Source: Sciurus carolinensis (taxonomy: Eukaryota; Chordata; Mammalia; Rodentia; Sciuridae). From it: 64,000 nucleotides of DNA. Position numbers and translations under genes: made by a program. The DNA lies in the NCBI RefSeq assembly GCF_902686445.1, contig NC_062217.1, forward strand, positions 88,593,758 to 88,657,757, given 5' to 3'. Below the pieces are notes generated by a model. It had not been told where the DNA came from. It did no database searches and saw only the letters and a list, made by a program, of their open reading frames with translations. Positions within the stretch are counted from its first letter, which is position 1, and every line of letters begins with the position of its first letter. This document shows, in pieces, positions 11,941-23,442 of the stretch.

Positions 11941-12652
11941 CGTGCCACTGATGGTTGGGTTGGTTACTCCCTCCACACTGGCATATGTGGGACCTCATGG
12001 CAAGAGGACTAGGTGGGCTGGGTGGGGCGAAGTTGGAGGAGGAGAAGGAATTAGCATAGAAGAAGGAATCCCTTTCCATCTGCCCGCTGGCTTGCGGAAG
12101 CTGTGTGCCAATATCTTTGGTAGCCACAATCCACCTTCCCATGGAGCCATCTTTCATCCCTGCACAGGCCAATTTGTTATCGGTAGTCATTCCTTCCCAA
12201 ACTAACATTTTAACATTTACCGGGAAGGCCCTATAGGGAGGGGGGAGGTTAGAGTTTGTGAGTTTCTGGAAGGAGATGCAACGGGGAGGGGCCAGCGGTT
12301 CTTTAGGCAACAGCTCTTTGGGGAGACTTGGAGCCCCCTTTGGGAGGTCCTGGAGAGAAGCAGGCCTTAAGGGCGGATAACGTAGGGCAGACTCCCCTAA
12401 ACTGATTTCCCTCTTCCTAACAAGTTGTTCCTCACACCCAGTTTCATTTTCCTTGTCTGTCTCTGATCTTATTGACGCCCTTTCTGATGCTTTAGACCTT
12501 TCCTCTTTTATTTTCTCCAAAACCTCTTCCCCTTGTTTTATGGCCTCTCTGCATTTGGTTCGGGCTGTTTTAGTTTCAAGAGGGATTCCATTGGGCCGGA
12601 GCAAATCCTTTAAGGGACCTTCCATGCACATTCGTGACATTTCAGTGCCCAT
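11918..12652 (-). CDS. Gag-like ORF of a class II-type LTR element
   Basis: Open frame of 244 codons lying about 265 bp inside the primer-binding site, where gag is expected. It begins Met-Gly, as expected for a myristoylated matrix protein. It has an early lysine/glutamate-rich helix-like stretch (residues about 30-70), a proline-rich centre, and a PPPY motif at residues 137-140 that looks like a late-assembly domain. I see no capsid major homology region and no zinc knuckles, so it is a shortened or rearranged gag and not a full polyprotein. The frame ends at the start of the 1.6-kb shared non-coding block. Family knowledge links Phe primer use plus a short LTR to IAP-like betaretroviral elements. 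The exact family is an inference, and the second half of the frame (after residue 150) resembles nothing I know. Confidence 0.5.
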   Translation of the reverse strand: MGTEMSRMCMEGPLKDLLRPNGIPLETKTARTKCREAIKQGEEVLEKIKEERSKASERASIRSETDKENETGCEEQLVRKREISLGESALRYPPLRPASLQDLPKGAPSLPKELLPKEPLAPPRCISFQKLTNSNLPPPYRAFPVNVKMLVWEGMTTDNKLACAGMKDGSMGRWIVATKDIGTQLPQASGQMERDSFFYANSFSSSNFAPPSPPSPLAMRSHICQCGGSNQPNHQWHVLVRSMI

Positions 12653-12916
12653 ATTTCTCTATTAAACTAACAATGCAAAGCACTTTAACTAGCAAAACAA
12701 AAGCGAAAGCACTTACAAACACTCAATCTCCGTCACTTCCCGCGAACTTTAACTCCATTTAACTCTGTTTAACTCCGTCGCTTATCCAGCAAACTTTAAC
12801 TCATGGCTTACCCTGCGAACTTTAACTCGTCGCTTATCCAGCGAACTTTAACCTGGCCAGACTGTACTTTACTTTCCCTGTATTTACCTGATCAGTTCCT
12901 TCTTTGTAACTCGAGT

Positions 12917-12934
12917 TCCCGGGTTTCGACACCA
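12917..12934 (-). promoter_or_regulatory. tRNA-Phe-type primer-binding site
   Basis: Read on the minus strand the 18 bases tggtgtcgaaacccggga match the complement of the tRNA-Phe 3' end with one difference (T for C at position 6). The site lies four bases inside the LTR end, as expected for a retroviral primer site. Phe primers are typical of IAP-type class II elements. Confidence 0.85.
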
Positions 12935-12938
12935 CTTA

Positions 12939-13216
12939 TGATCCCCCACCGCCCGCAGGCGGTGGGCAATCACAACACGTACGCTTTTCTTGATCACAGG
13001 AACCAAAAGGGGTTTTATTCCACAAGTCTCAGACTTATATTGAGAACATCAGCCTATCAGAGAGTAGACTACCAGGAAAGTCAGCCTATCAAGGAACGGT
13101 CTCCAGGCAGATACCAGAATCGCCTCATGTACAACAGCCAACCAGAGTTACTTCCTAAAACTTGTATATGAGTGCAGCTATGTCTGGCAAGCTGCCAGGC
13201 GCCATCTTAGAAATCA
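12939..13216 (-). mobile_element. 5' LTR of the class II-type element
   Basis: The block is bounded by TG and CA in minus orientation and is about 278 bp long, short as in IAP-like elements. It contains a TATA-like box (minus strand atataag, 13,034-13,040) and a polyadenylation signal AATAAA at 13,014-13,019 only some 15 bases downstream. It also contains an 'aagatggcgcc' motif near its start. The primer-binding site follows immediately at the low-coordinate side. I found no matching 3' LTR in the window, so the element is 3'-truncated or rearranged. The outer boundary at 13,216 is a best guess. Confidence 0.75.
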
Positions 13217-13326
13217 GGAAAAATTTGCAATACAAGTTCTCTGGATAGAAGCACATAGAAACACTTGAAATGTTTTCAGTCTTCCTATTACTAGTTAATT
13301 TTCCCCCCAAATTTGGAAAAACAGAG

Positions 13327-13328
<2 letters not shown>

Positions 13329-13360
<32 letters not shown>
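13329..13360 (+). repeat. (CA)n microsatellite
   Basis: About 16 tandem AC units without interruption. Confidence 0.97.
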
Positions 13361-13361
<1 letters not shown>

Positions 13362-13542
13362 GTTGGCATTCATTTTAAAACAAAAATAAATTTATAAGCA
13401 TAATAAAAATGCTTTAAAAATATAATCTATCTCAGTAATTTCTATGTTTAATTTCCCCTATTGGAATTATGACACTTTCAGAGATTAAGTTTATTATTAG
13501 GTTTTAAGTTTTTTTCAATGTCTTAATATCTTTATTGGAGAG

Positions 13543-13610
13543 CTGAACAGTGGGGCACAAGTATAGTCCCAGCTTCTTGGGGATTGAGTTCAAGTCAAGA
13601 CAAGGAAATA
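13543..13610 (+). mobile_element. 7SL-type SINE fragment
   Basis: The fragment 'cagtggggcacaagtatagt' then 'cccagcttcttgggg' and 'gagttcaagtcaagac' follows the first half of a B1-like SINE. It is short and worn. Its first third is part of the 114-bp segment copied into the L1 at 14,282-14,395. Confidence 0.5.
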
Positions 13611-14156
13611 TGAAAAAAATCTCATAAATTAATTTTACTTCTAGTGTGATACCCAGTCTATTGAGTAATTGCATTGAACATATGTTGTACTATCTGTAAC
13701 ACCATATTCAGTGTCCTTAATCAGTAATGCAATCAAGATTATAGTAAAAAATTAAATACATCAAAACCAAATTTTGAGATGACCTGCTATTTGTAACTTA
13801 GGGCCCACAATTTCAACTAATTTAGAGGAGAGATTAGTGGCAAAAGAGAAAATTTTTATTTTTTTAAATTTTATTTGTTATAATTAGCTGTACATTACAG
13901 AAAAATGACATATTGTATATAAACTGTGTACAACATCTAATTCCTCTGGCTGTACATGATGCAGAGTCACTGGTCTTGCAAAGATACATGTATATAGAAT
14001 AGCAATGCCCATCTCATTCCACCATCCTTCTCACCCACTCACTACCTTCCCCTCCCCTCACTCTCCTCTGCCCAATTCAAAGTTACTCCATTCTTCCCTA
14101 GTGTCCCCCACATTATTCCATAATTTCATTCTTCTTTAAAACTGAGTAATATTCCA

Positions 14157-14157
14157 T

Positions 14158-14222
<65 letters not shown>
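14157..14222 (+). repeat. (GT)n(TA)n microsatellite inside L1
   Basis: About ten GT units are followed by about twenty TA units, at the place where other L1 copies here have a short 'tatatatata' in the end of ORF2. Confidence 0.95.
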
Positions 14223-14226
<4 letters not shown>

Positions 14227-14281
14227 CACATTTTCTTTATCCATTCATCTGTTAAAGAACATTGAGTTTGGTTTCCATAGT

Positions 14282-14395
14282 TTGGAATTATGACTCTTTC
14301 AGAGGTTAACTTTAATATTAGGTTTTAAGTTTTTTCCGGTGTCTTAATATCTTTATTGGAGATCTGGACAGTGGGGCACAAGTATAGTCCCAGCT
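14282..14395 (+). repeat. 114-bp duplicated patch (source 13,461-13,574)
   Basis: This 114-bp stretch repeats 13,461-13,574 with roughly ten differences and no length change. It interrupts the L1 between 'ttccatagttt' and 'attatgaattgagc', which are adjacent in other L1 copies. The copied material is partly unique flank and partly the start of the 7SL SINE. Confidence 0.85.
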
Positions 14396-15736
14396 ATTAT
14401 GAATTGAGCTGCTATAAGCACTGGGGTAGCTGTGTCAGTGTTGTATGCTGATTTTGAATCCTTTGGATATATACAGAGGAGTGGGCTAGCTGGGTCAAAT
14501 GGTGGTTCCATTCCAAGTTTTCTGAAGAATCTCCATACGGTTTTCCAGAGTGGTTGCACCACTTTGCAGTCCTAACAACAATATATGAGTGTACCATTTT
14601 CCTCACATCCTCACCAATATTTATTGTTGCTTGTATTCTTGATAATTGCCATTTTTGTTTGAGATGAATATTAGAGTGTATTTGGTTTGCATTTCTCTAA
14701 TTTCTAGAAATGTTGCATATTTTTTCATGTATTTATTGATAGATTGTATATCTTTTGTGAAGTGTCTGCTCATTTCCTTAGCTCATTTATTGACTGGGTT
14801 ATTTGGGTTTTTGGTGTTTTTTGAGTTCTTTATATAACCTGGAGAGTAGTGCTTTATCTGATGTAAAGATTTTTTTTCCATTCTTTAGGCTTTCTCTTCA
14901 TATTTTGGCTAGTTTCCTTTCCTGAGAAGAAGCATTTTAGTTTGAACCACACTTATTGATTCTTGATTTTACTTGTTGTGCTTTAGGTGTCTTATTAAGA
15001 AAGTTAGGTCCTAAGCCAGCATGATACAGTTTTATGCCTCCTTTTTCCTTTAGTAGGAGCAGGGTCTCTATTCTTGTGTGTAAATTTTTTAATTCACTTG
15101 AAGTTGAGTTTTGTGCAGGGTTAGAGATAGGGGTCTAATTTCATTTTGCTACATATGGATTTCCAGTTTTCCCAGGACCATTTGTTGAAGAAGTGGCTAT
15201 CATTTTGCTAATGTATGTTTTTGGTACCTTCATTCAGTATGAAATAACCATATTTGTATAGGTTTATCTCTGTCTACATATGTATTTTCGTGCCAATACA
15301 ATGCCATTTTTGCTACCATTGCTATGTTGTATATTTTAAGTTCTGGTAATATGATGCCTCCTGCCTCACTTTTTTTGCTAAGGATTGCATTGGCTATTCT
15401 GGGTCCCTTATTTTTTCCAAATGAATTTCATGATTGCTTTTTCTTTGAAGAATATCACTAGGATATTAATAGGAATTACATTAAAACTGTATAGTGCTTT
15501 TGGTGTATGACCATTTTAACTATTAATTCTGCCTGTCCAAGAACATGGGAGGTCTTCCATCTTCTAAGGTTTCTTCAATTTCTTTCTTTAGTGTTTTGTA
15601 ATTTTCATAGATCAATTCCAAAGTATTTTATTTTGTTTTCTCTTAAAGTTAGCTTGATTTGCATTACTGGGATCTCATTCAACAAGGGATTTCCTTGGTA
15701 ACTCTTATTTACCTACTTTATTTTACAAAGGATACG

Positions 15737-15872
15737 GACAAGGAGAAGGAGAAAGAAGAAGAAGAAAGAAGAAAGAAGAAAGAAGAAGAAGAAGAAGAAG
15801 AAGAAAAAGAAGGAGGAGGAGGAGGAGGAGGAGGAAGAAAATAAGAAAAGGAAAGGAGAGGGAGAAGAAGAA
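15737..15872 (+). repeat. Polypurine (GAA/GGA) tract
   Basis: An almost pure A/G run of about 135 bases with GAA, GAAA and GGA units. The apparent glutamate- or serine-rich frames over it are artefacts of the repeat. Confidence 0.9.
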
Positions 15873-15887
15873 CAGTAACAGGGATGT

Positions 15888-15990
15888 GCTAAGTGAGACA
15901 CTGCTTCTTAATAAAAAATACAAATAAGACTGGGGATGTGTCTCAGTAGTTGAGTGCCCCTGTGTTCAATCCCTGGTTCCTAAAAATAAA
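15888..15990 (+). mobile_element. SINE, 7SL tail plus ID-like half
   Basis: The end of a B1-like unit ('gtgagacactg' and an A-rich linker) is followed by an ID-like half with 'ctggggatgtgtctcagtag', 'ttgagtgcccctg' and B box 'gttcaatccctgg'. This fused arrangement is the B1/ID (MEN-like) type known from squirrels. The purine tract just before it may have grown from or next to an A-rich segment. Confidence 0.7.
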
Positions 15991-16097
15991 AAGTACAGTA
16001 AATGTTATTATATTCCAGGTCAACAATATCTAATTTTTCTACTTGAAATTATATAGTAATTATAGTGATTCTAGCTGAATCACTAATTATAGTGATT

Positions 16098-16970
<873 letters not shown>

Positions 16971-17350
16971 CTCAAGGCGTTTAATTTTTTAATTCTCAGA
17001 TGATTTATTCAACTGCTGTGTTTGTAGACTCAGTTGGTGACTATAGGTTCTAGTAGAACCAAACAGCATTGCAGTAATGTTTTCTCCGCTCTTAAAAGTT
17101 TCCATATTTGAAAGGAGAGTCTTCTGGATGCCCCACTCCCATTTCAATATTCTAGAGAGGCACAAGATGAAATCAATATAATATTAAATAAGGAATGGAT
17201 ACAAGGATCTGTCTTGCTACTCCTTTGGTATCTCTATTTTGTGTGTTCTCCTCAGTATTTACAAATGCTGGAGAACTTTACTGTACTCTTACAGTGCAGT
17301 TTCCTAGAAGTCTGACACAGTAGGGAGGAAACACTAAGCAATACATTTTA

Positions 17351-17390
17351 GAAAGAAAGAAAGGAGGGAGAGAGAGAGAAACGGAGAGTA
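17351..17390 (+). repeat. GA-rich simple repeat
   Basis: GAAA and GA units directly at the 5' side of an L1 fragment. Confidence 0.85.
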
Positions 17391-17575
17391 TTCATAATAC
17401 TTGGAACAGAACCACCATTTGACCCAGCTATCCCACTCCTTCGTTTACACCCAAAGGACTTAAAATTAGTACACTACAGTGAGGCAGTCACATCAATGCT
17501 TATAGAAGCTCAATTCACAATAACCAAACTATGGAAGAACCTAGATGCCCTTCAGCAGATAAATGGATAAAGAAA

Positions 17576-17620
<45 letters not shown>

Positions 17621-18032
17621 AGGGAATATAACTCAGCCTTAAAGAAGAATTAGATGTATGGTGTTTGCCGGTAAATGGATGAAGCTGGAGAATATCATGT
17701 AAGTGAAATGAGTCAATCCTTGTAAAGCAAAGGCTGAATGCTTTCTATGATATGTGAATGCTAATTCACAATAAGGGGGAGGAGGCCTAGGGAAAAATAG
17801 AGGTAGTTTGGATTAGGCAGAGGGGAGTGGAGGGAGGGGAGGGAGCATGAGGGGAAGAAGGATAGTAAAATGAATTGGAAATTATTAGCCTCTGTATATG
17901 TATGATTACATGACTGGTGTGTCTCCACCACATACAACCAGAAAAATGAGAAGATTTGCTTCATTTATGCATGATGTTTCAAAACGTATTCTACTGTTAT
18001 GTATAACTAATTAGAACAAATAAAAAGTAATA
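17391..18032 (+). mobile_element. 5'-truncated L1, ORF2 end and 3' UTR
   Basis: Plus-strand L1 3' end. It opens with the conserved ORF2 C-terminal region (DNA 'gaaccaccatttgacccagc'), carries a TA microsatellite at 17,578-17,619, and then 'gaatataactcagccttaaa', the end of ORF2, a G/A-rich 3' UTR near 17,775-17,870, and the older-type terminus 'tgtataactaattagaacaa' plus an A-rich tail. The terminus matches that of the nested fragment at 37,659-38,074 and differs from copies 1-4, so the two belong to an older subfamily. Confidence 0.88.
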
Positions 18033-20309
18033 TGAGTGAGGATTTGCTTTCTCCATTAGAGCATTAAGTATGTTAAAACTATCAACATTGCAAACTAAAT
18101 TGCCTTATTCTCCTTCCAAACTTCATATAGGTTTGTCAGGTAATATAGGCTTCAAAATTGATATCCTGTGGCCAAAATGTACAGTGGAAAGAGAGAAGTG
18201 TGTACTTGTTTTATTTTAAATTGTATGAAAAGAGAATTTAAACATATGTAACTGCTATTTATACATTGGCTCCTTAGTGCTTATCAATCTGTATTATCAA
18301 CAAGATAAAATGAAGCAGAGGTTGGGGTTGGCCTTTCAGTGAGTACCCAGTATGTGGCCCAGCATCTGTACCAAACACAGGTGCTCTAATCTGGCCAGTG
18401 TCAACAGACTACATACCATGTGGAAGGTGGATGATGGGGCTGTCCCAGTGAAAAATGCCACCTGTAGCAGTTACCATAGGGATGCTGAGTTCATGCATCC
18501 AGTGGCAGCACTCATCCATTATTTGAGCTGCAATCTAGCCTGGACCAAGGTAAAGTTAGTTAACAGCACTAGGATATAGTCACTGCAATGGTACTATTAA
18601 ACATTCTACACCATTGCATTTTTTTAACCTTGTGTTCTATGTCTCCTCAGTCATGTATCCTAACTATATTTTGTCATCATCTTTATGGTGGGGGCAGACT
18701 TTGCTCTTATTGCAGTGGAACACTTGCACTTTACTTTTCCTCCAACTATCCAAAATTAGAGGAAATACATTGGCAATACAGCTGCTTTTGCTCTCAGCTA
18801 CAATCATGGCTTTTCATGTTATTCACAAAGTGATAGTTCTGGTTAGGAATCACATCTGTAAAATCGATTTCAATTTATTTACGCTTCTTCGTAACATTGC
18901 CCTTCAATTTTACACACTGCATTCTTGTATATTATTTCAAGTAAATGAAAAAAAAAGGTTAAAATATTCAGGGAGATGCCATACAGCATGAAGAGATTAA
19001 ACAATATCCATATTTATCTGTTTTAAGTCTTCAAGACCTAGTATCACTTATTATACAAAAAATGGTACTTCATAGTTGCTCAAGTACTGGAATTATATGA
19101 GGCACGCCTTAATTATTTTTTATAAAGATGAATCATTATGCATATGAGGAAGTGTGACTTAACTTTTAAAGATAAAAATGTACAACCTTAATGGCAATTA
19201 ATCGGCAAAGTTCCTTTCCTTTGTACAAATTCCTTTCCTTTTGTCAGATCCCACGTTCCCTTCCTTAAGGTAAACAAGATGGGAGAAAAAGGGAGTTGCA
19301 AGAACATGCCTCTCTGAACACCATAAACTACTAAAAGCAAAAATAACATTATTTAATAATATATAAAACTACTATAGGAGCATTTTTTTCCATTCTCTGA
19401 AACTAATGTAGTTTGTAAAAACTGTTTTCTACATGGAAGTATTTTCAGTTGTATTTTTTTATTAAGAAGTTTCATTTGGGAGTGTTTCATGAGTAAAAGT
19501 GATGGAACCAGTCAATATCAGATTATTATCTCAAAAAAGCAAAACTCTGGTATTTTATGCAAAGTGCAATTACATCAGCAATATCACTTTAAAGTAGGAA
19601 AAGTGGCTCTGTGACTGACATTTGAACCAATCATATGGCAGCTGAGCCTCACTCTAATCACATGGCCTCCCAAGCTTTTAGTGCTTGGTAGCCAAACAAG
19701 GGAGTAACTGATATACTCTGTTTTAAACAACAAAGTGTAAATTTGTTAAAAGTGTGGTTAGTAACAAATAATAAAATATCTAGCAGATATTCATTACAGG
19801 GATGTTTTTGAGTGGACAGAAAACCAAAAATGACATAAAATTCAAACTAGCTTACAATCAACACAAAAGTGGAAAGTTTTGGGAGAATGTAACCAGTTTT
19901 TTGTTTACCTACTTCCAAAGATATATCTGCATTTCCTGAATTTTAGTTCAGGAAAGAAAGTTTTAAAAAGTAATTTTACACTATTTTTTAATTATGTAAA
20001 ACTAACACACCGTTCAGCTATTGTGAATGAATTATTTGTCACATTGGAAAAAAACTAAAAGTTTACTATGAAAAAATTAGAAACTAATCAAGGAAAGTAA
20101 ATATAATTAGGCATGCACTCAATTGATGCGATGAAGGAATTCAAACCTTTCATTTGCCTTAATTTTAAGGCATTTCAGTCTTTTAAAGATGAATAATCAT
20201 GCAATAAATCACAAAAAGGCAATTAGTTCACATAAAATTATGATCTCATATTTAAAATAACATATCTTCAGTCTGAAATAACTCTTATAAAGTATACGCA
20301 GTAGAGACA
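18033..20309. other. AT-rich non-coding DNA, nothing recognised
   Basis: Two overlapping frames near 18,352-18,990 are slightly longer than their surroundings, but neither shows a known motif or splice context. The rest is AT-rich with no repeat family that I can name. Confidence 0.5.
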
Positions 20310-20772
20310 ATATTATACCATCCCCAAAGATAGTCACATCCCAATACATTTTATATCATATGGCAAAGGAAATTTTGCCTGTTTAATTAAATTAACAGTA
20401 TGAAATGCTAACATTATCCTGTATTATCTCAGTGGGCTCAATAGGTTCTCTTAAGAGAGAGGCAAGAGGTTCAGAGTAAAAGAAAGATGTGATAAAAGAA
20501 GCAGAGGTTAAAAAGATCCACCCTAAAGATGGAGGATGGGGTCATAAATTGAAGAATGCAAATGGACTTTAGGAGACAAAAAAGGCAAGAAAATGGCTCT
20601 TTTTCTAGTCTTCAGAAAAAAGGCATCACTGTATAGCAGATGAATTTTACCTCATAAGACCTATTTACATTTCAGGCCTCTGTAGTGTAAGAAAATAAAT
20701 TTGTGCCACTTTAAGCTACTGTTAGTGATAATTTGTTGCAGCAGCAGTTGGAAGTAACAGTGAATACATGTT
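20310..20772 (+). mobile_element. MLT1-type MaLR LTR
   Basis: The order of segments follows MLT1: an early 'gtcacatcccaatacatttt', a middle 'ggcaaaggaaattttgcctg', a purine-rich region, then 'aggcctctgtagtgtaagaa', an 'aataaatttgtgcc' polyadenylation region, 'tttaagctactgttagtg' and 'ttgttgcagcagcagttgga' to the end. It is old and diverged, with no internal MaLR sequence attached. Confidence 0.75.
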
Positions 20773-21930
20773 GCTAGCTGATTTGGAAATTCTAATTATT
20801 TGAATATATATATATATATATATCTTTCTTGAATTCAAGATACTTCCTATCTTGTTCATAAGGTCCCTGTGAATATATTATAAGATAAAATACAATAAAT
20901 GCTTTAAAAAGTGTAACACATTATATAAATATATAATATTTACATACATTATATATAATATATATAATACTATCATAGATATATAATATTGCATTGCTCT
21001 ATAGCTATGATATTGATATATTTTCCCAGTTGGAATTATTCAGAACTTAACTGCTAAGAAAGAATACATGAATATGTATGTGTTGGTCTGCATTCACTCT
21101 GACAGAGATCTGTGTAGTAGTAGTTCATTTGACAGGTCATTCTCAATAAATTCTCAAGGAGTAGGAAGTGACTGACTAGAAAAGACAGGCAATAAAGGGT
21201 TAAATTTTTCTTTACCTAGGAATTTGCTATTGTGGTAACTTAAGCTTGTTTTCTCTGTGTAAACCTGAGAGCAAGAAATTACTCCTCTAGAGTCAGGGAA
21301 CTGAGGTAATTATACATCAACATCTGTCAGTCATATGTTGACAGCTATTCCCAGAAGTGGTTATTTCTTTGACACTTCTGGCCTACTATTGGAATAGATT
21401 ACAATAACCCTCTCCTTGGGGAATGTTAGTCAGGACTGTTGTCTTCTTTCTGACTAGGCCTCAGCCTTGACCTATTTTGGCAAGAATCTTGTTAAGCCAG
21501 TTTAGTGACAATCTCCTCCACTCTTAATATCTATTCAAATTCCTCTTGTCCCTGCCTTGACACCCAACCAAGTTCCTCTTAGTAATTTTCATCCAATGTT
21601 TCCCTCACATTGGTTGTTGGTTAGAAATCCCAAGATGTCCTAGTATTTAGAGCTGAGTCCAATTATTCTAATAGCTCTGACCCTTCTTGCAATAGACTGA
21701 ATAAATTCTTCTTTGTCTAATTCTGCCTTGTGCAAATTTTTTTTAGACACAAATATATCAGGCAAAGAATTGCGGATGTTGACAATGGGAAGTTGGGTCA
21801 TTATAAATTGGTGAGCAAAGGGATATGGGCAAGGAACAAACTCACTATTCTCAGTGACTTATTAGCTTTAAGGATGACATTCCTGTCTCTAAATTAACAG
21901 TTTTCTGTTCTGTAAAATGCAGATAATATT
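20773..21930. other. AT-rich non-coding DNA with TA repeats
   Basis: Contains (TA)n at 20,803-20,823 and a degenerate TA-rich stretch at 20,920-20,985. The remainder shows no gene and no repeat that I can assign. Confidence 0.5.
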
Positions 21931-22120
21931 TGGGCACAGCGGAGCATGTCCATAATTCCAGTGGCTCAGGGGCTGAGGCAGGAGGATCAGTAGTTCAAAA
22001 GCAGCATTAGCAATTTAGTAAGGCCTTCAGCAATTTAGTAAGACCCTATCTCAAAATAAAAGAAAAACTAAAAAGGGATAGGGATGATTGTCCCTGGGTT
22101 TAATCTCTGGTAATAAAAAT
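21931..22120 (+). mobile_element. Composite 7SL + ID SINE (MEN-like)
   Basis: First half: 'tgggcacagcggagcatgtc', 'ggctgaggcaggaggatcag', 'cctatctcaaaataaaag'. Second half: 'agggatagggatgattgtcc', 'ctgggtttaatctctggta'. The first half carries a small internal duplication of 'agcaatttagtaag'. The tail has expanded into the polypurine array that follows. Confidence 0.8.
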
Positions 22121-22301
22121 AAGGAGGAGAAGGAAATGGAGGAGGAGGAGGAGGAGGAGGAGGAGGAGGAGGAGGAGGAGGAGGAGAAAAAGAAAAAAAA
22201 GAAGAAGAAGAAAAGAAGAAGAAGAAGAAAAGAAGAAGAAGAAGAAGAAGAAGAAGAAGAAGAAGAAGAAGAAGAAGAAGGAGGAGGAGGAGGAGAAGAA
22301 G
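22121..22301 (+). repeat. Long polypurine (GGA/GAA) microsatellite
   Basis: About 180 bases of nearly pure purine: GGA units, a central A-rich part, GAA units, and GGA units again. It arose at the A-rich tail of the SINE just before it. Poly-Glu and poly-Ser frames over it are artefacts. Confidence 0.95.
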
Positions 22302-22380
22302 AAAATATCAATTGCAAAAGAATAATGAGGAAAAATAAAAAACTGCATGTAAATGCTAATCATTTAAAGGTATTCTAGGC

Positions 22381-23442
22381 GATCCAAGATGGCAGACTAG
22401 AGGGTGACTGCATCTCCAGTCACTCCAGAACCCAGGAGTTAAGAAGGGGAGGCATTGACAAAAATAGAGCCACGGGTGAGTCTGCCCACTGAGTAAAGCT
22501 TGGCCCGGGTGGCAGGCCCAGATAGAGGTGGCTTATCAGAAAAGGGCAGGGCAGATACAGTCTGCCACAGGCAGCCCTGCGCACTCCGGCAGTGGGCCCC
22601 TCCCAGACAGTCAGATTCTCCAGGTTCTCGGAGCAGGCCCCCTAGTGAGAGCCTTTCTGATCTGAACAAGCTCCAAGTCCCGAAGCCAGTGCGGAGTGCT
22701 CTGGCACACAAGCGGCTTCAGGGACCAGGACAGGACAGCCAGAGACTTCCCCAAGCAGCCCGGTCCCCTGCAGTGGGAGGCACCTTTCAAGGCTAGCTTC
22801 TCGGAGCAGACGGCCCAGTGAGAGCCTTTCTACATAGAGACAGCCACAAGTCCCCGAGCCAACAGAGAGTTTCAGTCCAAAAGCAGCCTCTGGGATCAGG
22901 GCAGGGGAGCCAGAGACTTCTCCAGGCAGCTCTGCCCACTCCGGCTGCAGGCTCTTTCCACGGGGTGATCCAAGATGGCAGCCTAGAGGGTGACTGCATC
23001 TCCAGTCGCTCCAGCACCCAGGACTCAAGAAGGGGAGGCATTGAGAGACTTGGACAAAAATAGAGTCACGGGGTGAGTCTCCCCCACTGGGCGAAACTTG
23101 GCATGGGCGGCAGGCACAGATAGGGGTGGCTTATCAGAGCAGGGCAGGGCAGCTAGAGTCTTCCCCAGGTAGCCTTCCACACTCTGGCAGTGGGCTCCTC
23201 CTACACGGCCAGCTGCACGGTGCAGGGCCCCAGTGAGAGCCTTTCCACACAGAGCCAGCTACAAGCCCTGGAACCAGTAGGGGGCTAGGGGCAGTTTTCT
23301 TCGGAAGCACTGCAATATCAAGTTCCTCCAAGACTTCAGGCTACTGAAGGCTGGGAGGTGATACACTTGAAATCTACCAGAACACTATAAGCCAATAGAG
23401 GAAATCTATAATATCTCAAGGTTCCACTGACCATTGACCAAT
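22381..23442 (+). promoter_or_regulatory. L1 copy 1 5' UTR with two tandem monomers
   Basis: Two repeat units start with the same 'gatccaagatggcag' at 22,381 and 22,967, that is 586 bp apart. The second unit runs into the constant segment next to ORF1 at about 23,280. Within the first unit a sub-repeat of 173 bp can be seen (starts at 22,626 and 22,799). Each monomer begins with caagatggc, which fits a YY1 site. The region is GC-rich compared with the rest of the window. L1 promoters are known to sit in such 5' UTRs; promoter activity here is inferred. Confidence 0.85.

Larger units (their letters stand above)
13855..15640 (-). mobile_element. 5'-truncated L1, ORF2 3' part and 3' UTR
   Basis: Minus-strand L1 of an older subfamily than copies 1-4. 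The low-coordinate end is the 3' UTR ('ttataattagctgtacatta' and a purine/pyrimidine-biased stretch at 14,000-14,100), followed by the ORF2 C-terminal part and back into the reverse transcriptase region. The C-terminal ORF2 segment near 14,412-14,600 still reads as L1 but is broken by stops and frameshifts. A GT/TA microsatellite sits in the ORF2 end, and a foreign 114-bp patch is embedded at 14,282-14,395. Homology fades near 15,640. No target duplication was found. Confidence 0.85.

Noticed and set aside
15659..15923. Glu/Lys-rich and Ser/Leu-rich frames
   Set aside because: Also a polypurine tract artefact.
18352..18991. Overlapping 75-125-codon frames as a gene
   Set aside because: No domain, no homology that I recognise and no supporting signals; consistent with chance.
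22051..22378. Long Glu/Lys-rich and Ser/Phe-rich open frames
   Set aside because: They are translations of a GGA/GAA microsatellite in several frames, not genes.
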